Shown: piece by piece, positions 26,777 through 35,910 of the stretch
How the letters are laid out: each line of letters opens with the position of its first letter
Position numbering within the stretch: the first letter of the stretch is position 1
From: Deltaproteobacteria bacterium
Lineage (GTDB): Bacteria > Myxococcota_A > Polyangia > Polyangiales > JADJMO01
Length of the DNA stretch: 61,078 nucleotides
Reading direction: 5' to 3'
Assembly (NCBI GenBank): GCA_025363655.1
Contig: JANYDK010000003.1
Span: forward strand, 1-61,078
The notes under the pieces: generated by a model
Database searches by the model: none
What the model saw: only the letters and a program-made list of their open reading frames with translations
What the model was told of the DNA's origin: nothing
Program-made: the position numbers and the translations under genes

Positions 26777-28477
26777 TCATAGAGGATTTTTCCCCGGGTC
26801 GGCCTCAGCCGCGTTCGGCGAGGAATCGCATTGGATCGTCGCGGTCCAGTCCTCGAGTCGCTTCGCGTCCTCGGCCGTATGCGCAATCGCCTCGACGAGG
26901 ACGGCGCCGCCGGGAATTTCGAGCACGAATGCGCGAGCGTAGAGCGCGCCGGCAGGAGATCGAAGGACGGCCTCCTGACCTTTCGACGAAAGGAGCGCGA
27001 CGTCGCGCCGAATCACTTGGAGGTCGTCATGGATTTCCGCCCATTGGGCCGTCCAACTCCCGAGCACCAAGCCAGGATCGTAGCGCGTCGAGATGTGGAC
27101 CGAGGCTGACAGGCGAGGGCCAGGCCCGGGCCGGTCGAGATAGAGCGAGCTGCCAGAAACAAGGACGGGGATCGCGTTCGGACGATCGATCGCGACGCTC
27201 ACCGCACGTGAGGTGAATCGATAGATGCCCACTTCGCGCTTCCATTGGTCGACGACCTCCGCCGTGGTGTAGACGACCTCACGCCGTGTCTCCCCGGGAT
27301 CCTCTCCCACCGAAGCGAAGAGCGCGTCGATCGGCAGGTCGTCGCCAGCACGCAAAACGACGGTCTCGCCTGCGCGCGAGATCTCCATCGCCTCCGGTAC
27401 CTTCCAACCGCCGGTACTGAGTTGCTTCTGCCAGCATGACCGCTGCGCTTCGAGTGCGGACTCGAATTGCTTGGCTTTGCTTTCCGTGTCCCAGGTCGTG
27501 ACCCAGCGCATCGCGAGGGTCTTGTCCGGACGCTCGGCGATCACGAGATCGTCGCCGCCCCACCCCTTCGCGGCTTTGCTCGCTTCCCAAGAAGGCAGGC
27601 ACGGGGCAAGTAGCCATCGCACGCCGAGCTCACCGACACGCATGTGCAGCAGTCCCTTGGCTCCGGCGACGGGCGGCACACGCACCGGCGTCGGTGCATC
27701 GCCAGACGCGTATTTCTCGAGATGGAGCAGCTGCTCGGTCGACGCTGGCCGGTCATGAAATACGGCGTCGACCGCCCGTGGGCCTCCGCTGGCGAAGATG
27801 CGTCCGAGAAAGAGCTGACCGGCCGCGTATCGACCTTTGAGCGGATCGACGATGGAGAAGGCTCGCTCCGATTCGCGCCTGAGCATCGCCGGGAGCACGA
27901 CGTAGGGCTGTTCCGGGTAGACGAGCCACTCGGCCAACCGGGCGTCGCCTTCCGTGATCGCGACCGACGCACTGGCCTCGTCCCACGACATCTTCGAGGT
28001 GTCGACATCGCCGAAAGCGTCGTGCTGGAGCGCGTGCTCGAGCTCGTGAGCCAGGCGAATGCGCAGCTGCTGGAAGTCGTCGCCGGGCCGAAGATCGCGA
28101 AGATAGAGCGTCCTCGTCTCCTCTTCGTAGAGGCCGGTGCCGAATGTCTGGATGTCGGCGCTCACGCTCGGACGCGGTGCCTCGTCGGTGACGTCGCGGA
28201 GCCGAAACATGGCGGTGAGCGCCTGCTCCGCCAACACCTTGGAGGCGGGCAGCGCCGAGGCGACGACGAGCGCACGAAACTCCTCGGCGCTGACCAGCTT
28301 GACGTCGACCTCGTGCTTCAGCACGAGACCCCGACGCATGCCGAGTCGCGCGAGGACGAGCTTGACCTCGAGCTTCAAAGCGCACCCACGATCGGGGGCA
28401 GAGGGCGGTGAGCTCGTCGAGTGGCACCCGAGGGCGAAGACCGCCGCGACGAGCCAGCCCGAGAAACACCTCCTCAT
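26777..28477 (-). CDS. zincin-type metallopeptidase-like lipoprotein
   Basis: The frame is open far upstream, but ATG at 28477 overlaps the preceding stop as ATGA and begins a lipoprotein signal (AAVFALGC, Cys18), giving 566 residues. AHELEHALQHD contains HExxH at 144-148, and ITEGDARL about 25 residues later offers a glutamate third ligand, the arrangement of a gluzincin. The C-terminal 350 residues are of unknown fold. It is coupled to the lipoprotein upstream, so both probably act in the envelope. The peptidase call rests on the motif alone. Confidence 0.75.
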   Translation of the reverse strand: MRRCFSGWLVAAVFALGCHSTSSPPSAPDRGCALKLEVKLVLARLGMRRGLVLKHEVDVKLVSAEEFRALVVASALPASKVLAEQALTAMFRLRDVTDEAPRPSVSADIQTFGTGLYEEETRTLYLRDLRPGDDFQQLRIRLAHELEHALQHDAFGDVDTSKMSWDEASASVAITEGDARLAEWLVYPEQPYVVLPAMLRRESERAFSIVDPLKGRYAAGQLFLGRIFASGGPRAVDAVFHDRPASTEQLLHLEKYASGDAPTPVRVPPVAGAKGLLHMRVGELGVRWLLAPCLPSWEASKAAKGWGGDDLVIAERPDKTLAMRWVTTWDTESKAKQFESALEAQRSCWQKQLSTGGWKVPEAMEISRAGETVVLRAGDDLPIDALFASVGEDPGETRREVVYTTAEVVDQWKREVGIYRFTSRAVSVAIDRPNAIPVLVSGSSLYLDRPGPGPRLSASVHISTRYDPGLVLGSWTAQWAEIHDDLQVIRRDVALLSSKGQEAVLRSPAGALYARAFVLEIPGGAVLVEAIAHTAEDAKRLEDWTATIQCDSSPNAAEADPGKNPL

Positions 28478-29019
28478 CGCGTCACCGCGAAGGAGTCGAT
28501 GACTGCGCGGCAGATCGGCTCGATCCAGGTCCACTCCCTTTCGTGGGCGCCGCAGACGAAGTTGAATACCTTCCCGCCAGCAGCGGTGACGAGCGACAAG
28601 CGGTGGATCTCGGTGCCACTGTCCACGATGTATCGCGTCTCGATGAGGAACGCCGCGCCGTCGGACACGGTGCGGTCGGCACTGTCGACGTAGGAGTGCC
28701 CACGTTTGGACTGTTCGACATATCGCGTTCGCAAGGTGGCGAGATCGTCTCGACTCGGCTCCACTTCCAACATCACGCCGACGTAAGGCGACTCGGTCGT
28801 CGACGACTTCTCGTCCTGCTTCACGTTCCAGGTCGCCGGAATCGCGTATGCGTAGTTCGGCCCAGCAACGACCCGATAGCCACAGGGCACGTTCTCGACG
28901 CGTGCTGGCACACTCTCGCAACCGCTCACCGCCAGCGCGAAAGCGCAGAATGCCGACTCCCGAAAGCGAGCCCGCGACAAAATGCTTCCGTCCTTCCCGT
29001 AACGCGCTTTCGTCGTCAT
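28474..29019 (-). CDS. lipoprotein of unknown function
   Basis: The 181-residue protein has a signal ending AVSGC (Cys34) and a single mature domain beginning CGYRVVAGPNYAYAIPATWNVKQDEK, with alternating strands and helices reminiscent of small PsbP-like exported domains (inference). It is first in a minus-strand run and overlaps the zincin lipoprotein by ATGA. Fifty-six bases separate its start from the divergent methylsuccinyl-CoA dehydrogenase gene. Confidence 0.7.
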   Translation of the reverse strand: MTTKARYGKDGSILSRARFRESAFCAFALAVSGCESVPARVENVPCGYRVVAGPNYAYAIPATWNVKQDEKSSTTESPYVGVMLEVEPSRDDLATLRTRYVEQSKRGHSYVDSADRTVSDGAAFLIETRYIVDSGTEIHRLSLVTAAGGKVFNFVCGAHEREWTWIEPICRAVIDSFAVTR

Positions 29020-29075
29020 TTTTCGGTCGTTCTCGCTTCGTGCACCGCCGATGCCGTCCTATGACGGGGTCAACC

Positions 29076-30734
29076 ATGAGCACCGCGAACATCGCAGGAA
29101 TTCCCGCCCAAGACGTCACCGTCGCGCGCATCCTCGCCGCCGTCGAACGACTCTACTCCGACGCGAAGAAGCACGTCCTCTCGCTCGTGAAGACCGGCGA
29201 GAAAATCGACGCCGAGGCGCTCGATCGTCATCAGCTCGCCGCGCACGCGCTCGCCTACGTCGCGACGGAGCTCGAGGCGGCGCGCCACCTCCTCGAGTGG
29301 AGCGAACGCGTCGGCGGCGCGTACGAGAAATCCATAGCGTCAGTATACGTATGTGAGCTCGCCCGCGGATTGCGCAGTGGCGTCGAGCTCGGCGCGCTGG
29401 AGAGCATCGGCATCGCCGAGCTCGGCGTCGATCCGAAGCACAGCGTCGGCGCGCCCGAGGTCGTCGCCTTCGTCGATCGTCACGCGAGCGGCGACGTCTA
29501 CCTGCAAATCGCCAAAGAAGCGCGGGGGCGTTCGGCCGACGCGCGCGGCGGTGCGCACGGGCTCGACGAGACGCTGACCGCCGTGCAGACCGAGTTCCGC
29601 AAGTTCGTCGTCGCCGAGGTCGAGCCGATCGCGCAGAAGGTACACCAGCAGGACGTGCTCATTCCCCTCGCCCTCCTCCGGAAGATGTCCGAGCTCGGCG
29701 TCTTCGGGCTCACCATCCCGGAAGAGCACGGCGGGCTCGGCCTCTCCAAGGTGGCGATGTGCGTCGTCACCGAAGAGCTCTCGCGCGGGTACATCGGCGT
29801 CGGATCGCTCGGGACGCGCGCGGAGATCGCGGCCGAGCTCATCGCCGGCGGCGGCACCGACGAACAGAAGGCGCGCTGGCTCCCGAAGATCGCCAGCGGC
29901 GAGGTGATGCCGACCGCGGTCTTCACCGAACCGAACAACGGCAGCGACCTCGCGCGCATCACCACCCGCGCCGAGAAAGGCGGAACCGGCTTCCGCTTCT
30001 TCGGTGCCAAGACGTGGATCACGCACGCCACGCGCGCCAACTTGATGACCGTCCTCGCCCGCAGCAACCCGAACGACCCCGGCTACGGCGGCTGTTCGAT
30101 GTTCCTCGTCGAGAAGACGTCGTGCGCCGACGACGTCCACGGCGAGGCGCTGTGGCCCGACAAGGGCCTCACCGGCACCGAGATCAAAGTGCTCGGTTAT
30201 CGCGGAATGAAAGAGTTCGAGCTCTCCTTCGACGGGCTCGAAGCTCCGCAAGATTCGCTCCTCGGCGGGGCCGAAGGAAGAGGCTTCAAGCAGCTGATGG
30301 CGACGTTCGAGAGCGCGCGCGTGCAGACCGCCGCACGTGGCGTCGGCGTCGCCCAGTCGGCCATCGATCTCTCGTTTCGCTACGCGGAAGATCGCATTCA
30401 GTTCGGCAAACCGATCGCCGAGTTTCCGCGCGTCGGTCGCAAGCTCGGTCGGATGATCGTCCGCACGCAGGCGGCGCGTCAGCTCACGCACTTCGCCGCG
30501 CGACGCAAAGACGAGGGCAAGCGCTGCGACCTCGAGGCCGGCATGGCCAAGCTCCTCGCGACCAAGGCTGCGTGGGAGGCTGCCGATGCCGGCGTGCAAA
30601 TCCACGGTGGAAATGGCTATGCCGAGGAGTACGTGATCAGCCGCGTGCTCGTCGACGCGCGCGTCCTCTCCATCTTCGAGGGCGCCAACGAGATCCAAGC
30701 GCACGTCGTGGCAAGGCGGTTGCTCGAGAGTTGA
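29076..30734 (+). CDS. mcd: (2S)-methylsuccinyl-CoA dehydrogenase (acyl-CoA dehydrogenase family)
   Basis: ATG at 29076 gives 552 residues; ATG at 29061 is an alternative and the open frame further upstream is not used. The first about 160 residues are an extra helical region, and the rest is a full acyl-CoA dehydrogenase (FGLTIPEEHGGLGLSK, FTEPNNGSDLARI, GLTGTEIKVLGYRGMKEF, FEGANEIQAHVVARRLL near the C-terminus). This extended N-terminus and the GTEIKVLGYRGM segment match methylsuccinyl-CoA dehydrogenase of the ethylmalonyl-CoA pathway, which oxidises methylsuccinyl-CoA to mesaconyl-CoA. Presence of ecm and mch in the window supports the call. Confidence 0.88.
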   Translation: MSTANIAGIPAQDVTVARILAAVERLYSDAKKHVLSLVKTGEKIDAEALDRHQLAAHALAYVATELEAARHLLEWSERVGGAYEKSIASVYVCELARGLRSGVELGALESIGIAELGVDPKHSVGAPEVVAFVDRHASGDVYLQIAKEARGRSADARGGAHGLDETLTAVQTEFRKFVVAEVEPIAQKVHQQDVLIPLALLRKMSELGVFGLTIPEEHGGLGLSKVAMCVVTEELSRGYIGVGSLGTRAEIAAELIAGGGTDEQKARWLPKIASGEVMPTAVFTEPNNGSDLARITTRAEKGGTGFRFFGAKTWITHATRANLMTVLARSNPNDPGYGGCSMFLVEKTSCADDVHGEALWPDKGLTGTEIKVLGYRGMKEFELSFDGLEAPQDSLLGGAEGRGFKQLMATFESARVQTAARGVGVAQSAIDLSFRYAEDRIQFGKPIAEFPRVGRKLGRMIVRTQAARQLTHFAARRKDEGKRCDLEAGMAKLLATKAAWEAADAGVQIHGGNGYAEEYVISRVLVDARVLSIFEGANEIQAHVVARRLLES

Positions 30735-30772
30735 TCGTCGTCACGTTGCGGCCTCCGCCACGAAAAGCACGC

Positions 30773-30778
30773 TAGCCT
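30773..30778 (+). promoter_or_regulatory. candidate -10 element of a leaderless promoter
   Basis: TAGCCT lies 8 bases before the ATG at 30787 with no Shine-Dalgarno sequence. It is identical in sequence to the elements before proA and the radical SAM gene at 43096. Confidence 0.35.
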
Positions 30779-30786
30779 CAGCGGCC

Positions 30787-32829
30787 ATGCGTCCCGATCT
30801 CGAGGCTGCCTACGCAGCCTTCCTCCAAGGTGACGTCCCCGCCGACGGACCGATTTGTCTGCGGTGGGCGACGCTCGACAACGACAAGTTCGTCGCCCTG
30901 CAGAAGAAGGCGAAGAAGGGGTCGAAAGCCCAACGACGTACGGCCGCCGAGTCGCTGCTGGCGATGGTCGAATCGTTCCCTTCGCCGATCGTTCACGATG
31001 GAATCATCGCCCACGTCTACGGAGAACTCGGCGAGCACGAACGCTCCCTCGAGCTCCGCCTGCACGCGCTCTCGGTGACGCCGACGTGGAGCCCGGTGCT
31101 CGCGGCGCAGGTGATCGGCAACATCGGCTATACGCTCGGCGAGCTCGGTGATCTCGAAGCCGCCGAGCGCTGGCTCGGTCGCGCGCTCACGTTCGATCCG
31201 GTGAACCCGTTCGTGCTCGGGACGCTCGGGGAGATCCTCTGCAAGCGCGGCACGTTCGCCCGCGCGCGCGGTCTTCGTGACTATCTTCGCTCCTACGGCT
31301 GTCCCGACGCGCATTGCCAAGATCTCGACGTCGCGCTTGCGGCACACGGGAAGGCACACGGGAAGGCACACGGGAACGTCGCACCGGAGCCCTACGCGCC
31401 GAAGCCGAGCGATCTGCGTCCTTCGAGCACGCGTGACTTCGCGCGGCTCGCGGCGATGACGATGTCCGACGCCGGCACGCAGATGCGCGAGCGACTGCGA
31501 GGACTCGCGCTCGGCGCGGCGATGCGCGGCGAGCTCGGTGCAGCCCGTCTCTATGCGATGGAAGGCGCCGAGGCGCCTTGGGAAGGTGACGAGGCACGCG
31601 GCGAGCTCGAAGCGGCATGGAACCGCGGGGTTTTGGCGCTCCTCGTCGACGCGGGCGCCCCGCTCCTCCCCGATGGACAGGCACGCGCCGCGGCCTTCGA
31701 CGCCGCGGTCGCCGCTCGAGACACGCGCACCCTTCGCTCGTTCCTCGTCGACCCGGTGCCGCCGTTTCGCGTCATCGCCGCCGAAGCGATCGGCGACGCC
31801 GACGCGCGGACGATCCTCGAAGAACAGATGAAATTGGATGCCTGCGAGGGAGTCGCCGCGCGCGAACCTGGCTCTTACCCCGCGGGGTATGCGCTGCATC
31901 GTTTGCACGTCAAAGACGCGGGAAAACAGCCCCTGTTGCTGATGCCTCGCGACCCGTCGAGCAAGACGCTACGAGCCTTGAAGAAGGGTGAAGGGCTCGT
32001 TTTCTTCGCCACCTTCCCCGGGCTCTTCACGCCGGCCGAAGGGCAATGGTTCGATGGAGCGCTGCAGCGCGCAGCGGCCGTCATCGCCACCAAAGATCCG
32101 AAGCAGCAAGTCGCAATCACGCAGAACGGGCAGACGGTGCAGGTGGTGGTCTCGGCGTCGAAGGCACCCGCCGAGGTCGTGCGCGCGCTCCTCGACGTGC
32201 TGGCCGGCGAAGACACCAAGCTCCGCGAGCTCGTCTTCGGACGCTTCGAGCTCCCAGACGGAAAGAAGAAGCACCTCTTCCACGCCGTCCGCGATCCCGA
32301 CGCGCCCGAGGTCTACGTCGAAGAAGACGACTGGTGGGAGCGCTCGTTCGACTTCGCGCAGCCACCGCCGCTGAGCGAGCCGGAGGACGGGCCGTCGTTC
32401 ATGATGATGCAATCTCCGAAGGGGATGATCCCGGAGATTCGACTGATGCCGATCCGCTTCGACGACGTGCGCGTGATCTACGGGCTCGACGACGTGGACG
32501 ACGCGCCGCCGCACGCGCGCCACGACGAGGTGCGTGCGGCAATCGGCGAGGCCTTTCATGCGAGCTTTCGGGGCGCGGCTCCGACCTGGTTCAACCGGAA
32601 GGAGGTCGAAAATGGCCTCGATTCGATCACGAAGAACGGTCGCAAGGGATACGCGTTCGCCCTCTCCGGCATGCGGCCGGCATTCGTGGTCCACTATCCT
32701 TCGGGCTTTCGCTTCCGCGAAGCAGAGCTCCTCGAAGGCTTGCGCGCGGCCGTGCTGAAGCTCGGTCTCGCCAAGGTCGTCCACTGGTCACGCAGCGCGG
32801 GGACATGGATTTTCAATGTCTGGGAATGA
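30787..32829 (+). CDS. TPR-containing protein of unknown function
   Basis: The 680-residue protein has no signal peptide. Residues about 60-180 contain two to three TPR-like helical pairs (HVYGELGEHERSLELRLHAL, NIGYTLGELGDLEAAERWLGRAL). A three-fold GKAH repeat follows near residue 190, then an Ala-rich helical region and a C-terminal mixed domain (EDDWWERSFDF, MPIRFDDVRVIYGLDD). The layout resembles the variable-length 'TIGR02996/WGR-like' myxobacterial cytoplasmic proteins in style, but I do not recognise the family. It starts 52 bases after mcd and overlaps the next gene by 14 bases. Confidence 0.65.
   Translation: MRPDLEAAYAAFLQGDVPADGPICLRWATLDNDKFVALQKKAKKGSKAQRRTAAESLLAMVESFPSPIVHDGIIAHVYGELGEHERSLELRLHALSVTPTWSPVLAAQVIGNIGYTLGELGDLEAAERWLGRALTFDPVNPFVLGTLGEILCKRGTFARARGLRDYLRSYGCPDAHCQDLDVALAAHGKAHGKAHGNVAPEPYAPKPSDLRPSSTRDFARLAAMTMSDAGTQMRERLRGLALGAAMRGELGAARLYAMEGAEAPWEGDEARGELEAAWNRGVLALLVDAGAPLLPDGQARAAAFDAAVAARDTRTLRSFLVDPVPPFRVIAAEAIGDADARTILEEQMKLDACEGVAAREPGSYPAGYALHRLHVKDAGKQPLLLMPRDPSSKTLRALKKGEGLVFFATFPGLFTPAEGQWFDGALQRAAAVIATKDPKQQVAITQNGQTVQVVVSASKAPAEVVRALLDVLAGEDTKLRELVFGRFELPDGKKKHLFHAVRDPDAPEVYVEEDDWWERSFDFAQPPPLSEPEDGPSFMMMQSPKGMIPEIRLMPIRFDDVRVIYGLDDVDDAPPHARHDEVRAAIGEAFHASFRGAAPTWFNRKEVENGLDSITKNGRKGYAFALSGMRPAFVVHYPSGFRFREAELLEGLRAAVLKLGLAKVVHWSRSAGTWIFNVWE
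31341..31376 (+). repeat. three tandem 12-base repeats inside the TPR gene
   Basis: GGCACACGGGAA occurs three times head to tail and encodes a GKAH-type repeat. As a multiple of three it keeps frame; copy number could vary between strains. Confidence 0.8.
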
Positions 32830-34081
32830 CAGAGCTCGGTTCGCGATCATCTTGACGCTCGTCGCCGCGACGACGGGTTGCGGATCGTCGGGTGACGACG
32901 CGACGCCGGGTGACGAGGTCGGGAGCGATGCGACGAGCGATGGCATCGTCGTCGATACCAACGCACCGCCCACCGACGTGGCCGAGGTCGGCGTCGACGG
33001 CAACCTCCCCGAGGTCGGCTCCGACTCGCGCGTCGAGGTCGATGCCGATGCCGATGTCGCGCCTCCTTCGACGACCCCGATCGTCTACGTCGGGCTCGCC
33101 AACGGCAACGTCGCGCGATTCGATCTCGACGCCACGAGCGGCACCCTCACGGCCCACGGCACTCCCTTCGCAGCCGGGAATTTCCCGTCGTTTCTCGCGT
33201 TCGACGCCGCACACTTGCGCGTCTTCGCGGTCCTCGAAGGCTCCGACAAAGTGGGCGCCTTCTCGCTTGCGCCTGGCACCGGAGCGCTCACCGCGATCAA
33301 CGTCGTCGGCACCGCCAGCGGCCCGACGCACCTCGCGTTCGATCCCACGGGCGCTTGGCTACTCACCGCCGACTACAACGCGGGTGCGGTCGACGTCTTT
33401 CCGATCGGTAAGGGCGGCATGCTCGGCGCCTCGAGCGATCGGCAATCGCCCGGCACCAACGCGCATCAAGTCGTCTTCGATGCGAGCGGCAAGTTCGTCT
33501 TCGTGCCCGCGAAGGGTTCCGACGTGGTGGCGCAATATCTCTTCGACGTCGGCAGCGGAAAGCTGACCGCCAACACCCCGAAGTCACTCGCCACCGCTGC
33601 CAAGGCAGGCCCGCGTCACCTCGATTTCCACCCGAGCGGCAAGTGGGCGTACCTCATCGACGAGCTCGACAGCACGATCAGCGCGCTCTCGTACGACGCC
33701 GTGAAAGGCACGTTCACGTCGATGCAAACGGTGAGCACGCTGCCCGCCGGCTTCGATCCGAAGAAGAACACCGGCGCCGAAGTGCACGTCGCTCCGTCGG
33801 GCACGTTCGTCTATGGGAGCAACCGCGGTCACGACAGCATCGTCGCCTTCTCGGTCGACGCCACCACCGGCAAGCTCACGCTCGCCTCGCACACGCCGAC
33901 GGGGGGAAAGACGCCCCGCCATTTCAGCCTCGCACGCGGCGGCTCGATCGCGCTGGTCGCCAACCAAGACTCGTCCAACGTCGTCACCTTCCGCGTCTCC
34001 GGCGGCACGCTGACGACCTTGACGACGACCGCCGTCGGCAGCGCTGCCTACTGGGCGGGCGAAGTCGACGTGCCTCGCTGA
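32816..34081 (+). CDS. lactonase-type (6-phosphogluconolactonase-like) seven-bladed propeller lipoprotein
   Basis: ATG at 32816 overlaps the TPR gene end by 14 bases. The 421-residue product has a hydrophobic start ending TTGC (Cys22), an Asp/Val-rich linker to about residue 85, and a propeller with repeated blade motifs: IVYVGLANGNVARFDLDATSGTL, THLAFDPTGAWLLTADYNAG, HQVVFDASGKFVFVPAKGSD, RHLDFHPSGKWAYLIDELD, EVHVAPSGTFVYGSNRGHDSI. This is the lactonase/YbhE pattern. An exported location makes a sugar-phosphate role doubtful; the substrate is unknown. Confidence 0.85.
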   Translation: MSGNDRARFAIILTLVAATTGCGSSGDDATPGDEVGSDATSDGIVVDTNAPPTDVAEVGVDGNLPEVGSDSRVEVDADADVAPPSTTPIVYVGLANGNVARFDLDATSGTLTAHGTPFAAGNFPSFLAFDAAHLRVFAVLEGSDKVGAFSLAPGTGALTAINVVGTASGPTHLAFDPTGAWLLTADYNAGAVDVFPIGKGGMLGASSDRQSPGTNAHQVVFDASGKFVFVPAKGSDVVAQYLFDVGSGKLTANTPKSLATAAKAGPRHLDFHPSGKWAYLIDELDSTISALSYDAVKGTFTSMQTVSTLPAGFDPKKNTGAEVHVAPSGTFVYGSNRGHDSIVAFSVDATTGKLTLASHTPTGGKTPRHFSLARGGSIALVANQDSSNVVTFRVSGGTLTTLTTTAVGSAAYWAGEVDVPR

Positions 34082-34105
34082 TTCGTCACCATTTGCAGGC
34101 GATTT

Positions 34106-34594
34106 CTACTCGAGCAGCTGCGCGCCCCAACTCGAGCAAGCGACGACGTCGGGGCCGCACTGACCTTCGAGGTCGGCGGGACAGCATTCGACGACCTGCA
34201 TCGCACCAAGATTGCATTTCGCGAACGCACCGTCGCCGTTCTCGACGCACGCTGCGACGTGCGTGATCGCGAGCGGACCTTCGTGGGAGACGGGCCCGCG
34301 CAGCGACGCGGCGATCTCCGGATCACCCGTGACGAGCGACATGCGCGCGGTGGAGACCAGCGCAGCTGCGACGAGGACGAGCGAGAGGGCGGTCGCGGCA
34401 GTCAGCGTCGCCAACCGTCGCCGCCAGGATGTGCGGGTCGCGGTACTCGCACATGCCCGACAGACGACCCGAGAGGCAATCGAGATGCGACAGGCATCGC
34501 AAAGGTTCACGCCGCAGGATCCACACGCGAGGCTGGCCTCCTCGAGCGGATGCTGGTGACACGGGAGAGCGGTACGGAGCTCGCGGTAGGCCAT
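34106..34594 (-). CDS. B-box-like zinc-finger membrane protein
   Basis: With ATG at 34594 the protein has 162 residues. Its N-terminus (CHQHPLEEASLACGSCGVNLCDACR and VVCRAC) has the Cys/His spacing of a B-box-type zinc finger found in bacterial membrane proteins. A hydrophobic helix follows at about 70-90 (TAATALSLVLVAAALVST). The short C-terminal part has five more cysteines and would be outside. Function unknown. It diverges from mesaconyl-CoA hydratase and converges on the propeller gene. Confidence 0.7.
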   Translation of the reverse strand: MAYRELRTALPCHQHPLEEASLACGSCGVNLCDACRISIASRVVCRACASTATRTSWRRRLATLTAATALSLVLVAAALVSTARMSLVTGDPEIAASLRGPVSHEGPLAITHVAACVENGDGAFAKCNLGAMQVVECCPADLEGQCGPDVVACSSWGAQLLE

Positions 34595-34701
34595 GTCGAG
34601 AGCGACAACGAACCCTGCCCCGAGTTCCACGCGACGCCGCCGAGTAATGCATTCTATAATTATGTAGATTCATCACGAAAATGCACTCCTGACGCGTCGC
34701 A

Positions 34702-34730
34702 TCGACACCTCCGCGGCGCGCAGCTATCGA
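34702..34730 (+). promoter_or_regulatory. promoter of mesaconyl-CoA hydratase gene (leaderless)
   Basis: TCGACA (34702-34707), 17-base spacer, TATCGA (34725-34730), then 7 bases to the ATG at 34738. No Shine-Dalgarno sequence is present. A perfect TATAAT at 34655-34660 in an AT-rich patch upstream is an alternative -10 element but has no good -35. Confidence 0.5.
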
Positions 34731-34737
34731 CGTCGTC

Positions 34738-35862
34738 ATGTCCTCGACGTCGCATTCTCCCTCGCCTCCCTCGCCTCGCTCGCCCCGCTACGGCCGATTG
34801 CTCTCGGACTTCTCCAAGGGCGAGACGTACGAGCACCCCTGGGACGTGACCATCGACGCGGGGACGATCGCCCTCTTCCAGGCCTCGTTCCTCGACGCGA
34901 CGCCGACGTATGCCAGCGCAGCGTTCGCGGGCGCGCTCGGCTTCCGCGATCGGCCGGTGCATCCGCTCCTGCTCCTCAACCTCGGGCTCTCGTTCAGCGT
35001 TCACGACGTGAGCGAGCAAGCGATCGCCCACCTCGCGTACATCGACGTTCGCTTCCCCAACGCGTGCTACGCGGGCGACACCGTTCGCGCCTCGTCGACG
35101 GTGATCGACAGCAAGCCTGCCTCGTCGGGCGATCGCGGCGTCGTCCACGTGCGCACGGTCCTCGAGACCGACGCTGGCGTGCCGGTGTGCACCTTCGAGC
35201 GCAAGGCCCTCGTCCGTGCCGGCAAGATCGAAGGACGACCGGAGGCGCCGTGGACGGGTCAGGAGCGCGTCCTCGGCGACGTGCCAAGGCTCCCCGCAGA
35301 GCTCCGTGAACGCATCACGCTCCCGACGCGCAAGGGCGGTTTTGCCGGCTTCTACGAGGACTTCGCGGTCGGCGACGTCATCGCCACCGACGTCGGAAAG
35401 ACGGTCGGCGAGAGCGAGCACATGCAGCTCACCGCGCTCGTGCGCAACTCGCACCCGCTCCACTTCGACGAGGTCTACTGCAAGGAGAATTCGTTCGCCA
35501 AGACGCGCGTGGTCTACGGCGGCCTCGTCCTCAGCTGGGTCACCACGCTCGCTTCACGCGACACCACCGGCAACGCGCTCTGGGACCTCGGCCTCGACGC
35601 CGGCGCGCACCCGGGCGGAGTCGTCGGCGGGGACACGCTCTACGCCACCAGCAAGGTCACAGACAAGAAAGACCACGACGCCCTCACCGGCATCGTCACC
35701 TTCCGCGTCGTCGGCACCAAGAACGTGCCGGGGCACAAGCTGCTCGCCGAAGGAAAAGACTTGTTCGGCGCCGAGCTGGACAAGAAAGACCCGGCTGCCA
35801 AGGTGAAGGAGAAGTGCGTGGAAATCACCCGCACCGTCCTCGTCCGCAAACGTCCCGTCTGA
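34738..35862 (+). CDS. mch: mesaconyl-CoA hydratase (double hot-dog MaoC-like)
   Basis: The 374-residue protein has a short Ser/Pro-rich start and then two hot-dog domains. Domain 1 includes FLDATPTYASAAFAGALGFRDRPVHPLLLLNLGLS; domain 2 has VGESEHMQLTALVRNSHPLHFDEVYCKENSFAKTRVVYGGL from about residue 225, the hydratase-like active-site region. Length and sequence fit mesaconyl-CoA hydratase, which adds water to mesaconyl-C1-CoA to give beta-methylmalyl-CoA in the ethylmalonyl-CoA pathway. The epimerase gene follows 48 bases later in the same direction. Confidence 0.88.
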   Translation: MSSTSHSPSPPSPRSPRYGRLLSDFSKGETYEHPWDVTIDAGTIALFQASFLDATPTYASAAFAGALGFRDRPVHPLLLLNLGLSFSVHDVSEQAIAHLAYIDVRFPNACYAGDTVRASSTVIDSKPASSGDRGVVHVRTVLETDAGVPVCTFERKALVRAGKIEGRPEAPWTGQERVLGDVPRLPAELRERITLPTRKGGFAGFYEDFAVGDVIATDVGKTVGESEHMQLTALVRNSHPLHFDEVYCKENSFAKTRVVYGGLVLSWVTTLASRDTTGNALWDLGLDAGAHPGGVVGGDTLYATSKVTDKKDHDALTGIVTFRVVGTKNVPGHKLLAEGKDLFGAELDKKDPAAKVKEKCVEITRTVLVRKRPV

Positions 35863-35871
35863 GCCCGCGAT

Positions 35872-35885
35872 CTCGAGTACTCGAG
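35872..35885. repeat. perfect 14-base palindrome CTCGAGTACTCGAG
   Basis: The palindrome lies between mch and the epimerase gene, 9 bases after the mch stop and 25 before the next start. It lacks a loop and a T-run, so it is not a typical terminator; a protein-binding site is possible. Confidence 0.45.
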
Positions 35886-35910
35886 TAGAGAAGCACAAAG
35901 AGGCAATGCG

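Noticed and set aside
31341-31376. A CRISPR-like repeat
   Set aside because: Three 12-base units are contiguous, without spacers, and lie in frame inside a coding sequence.
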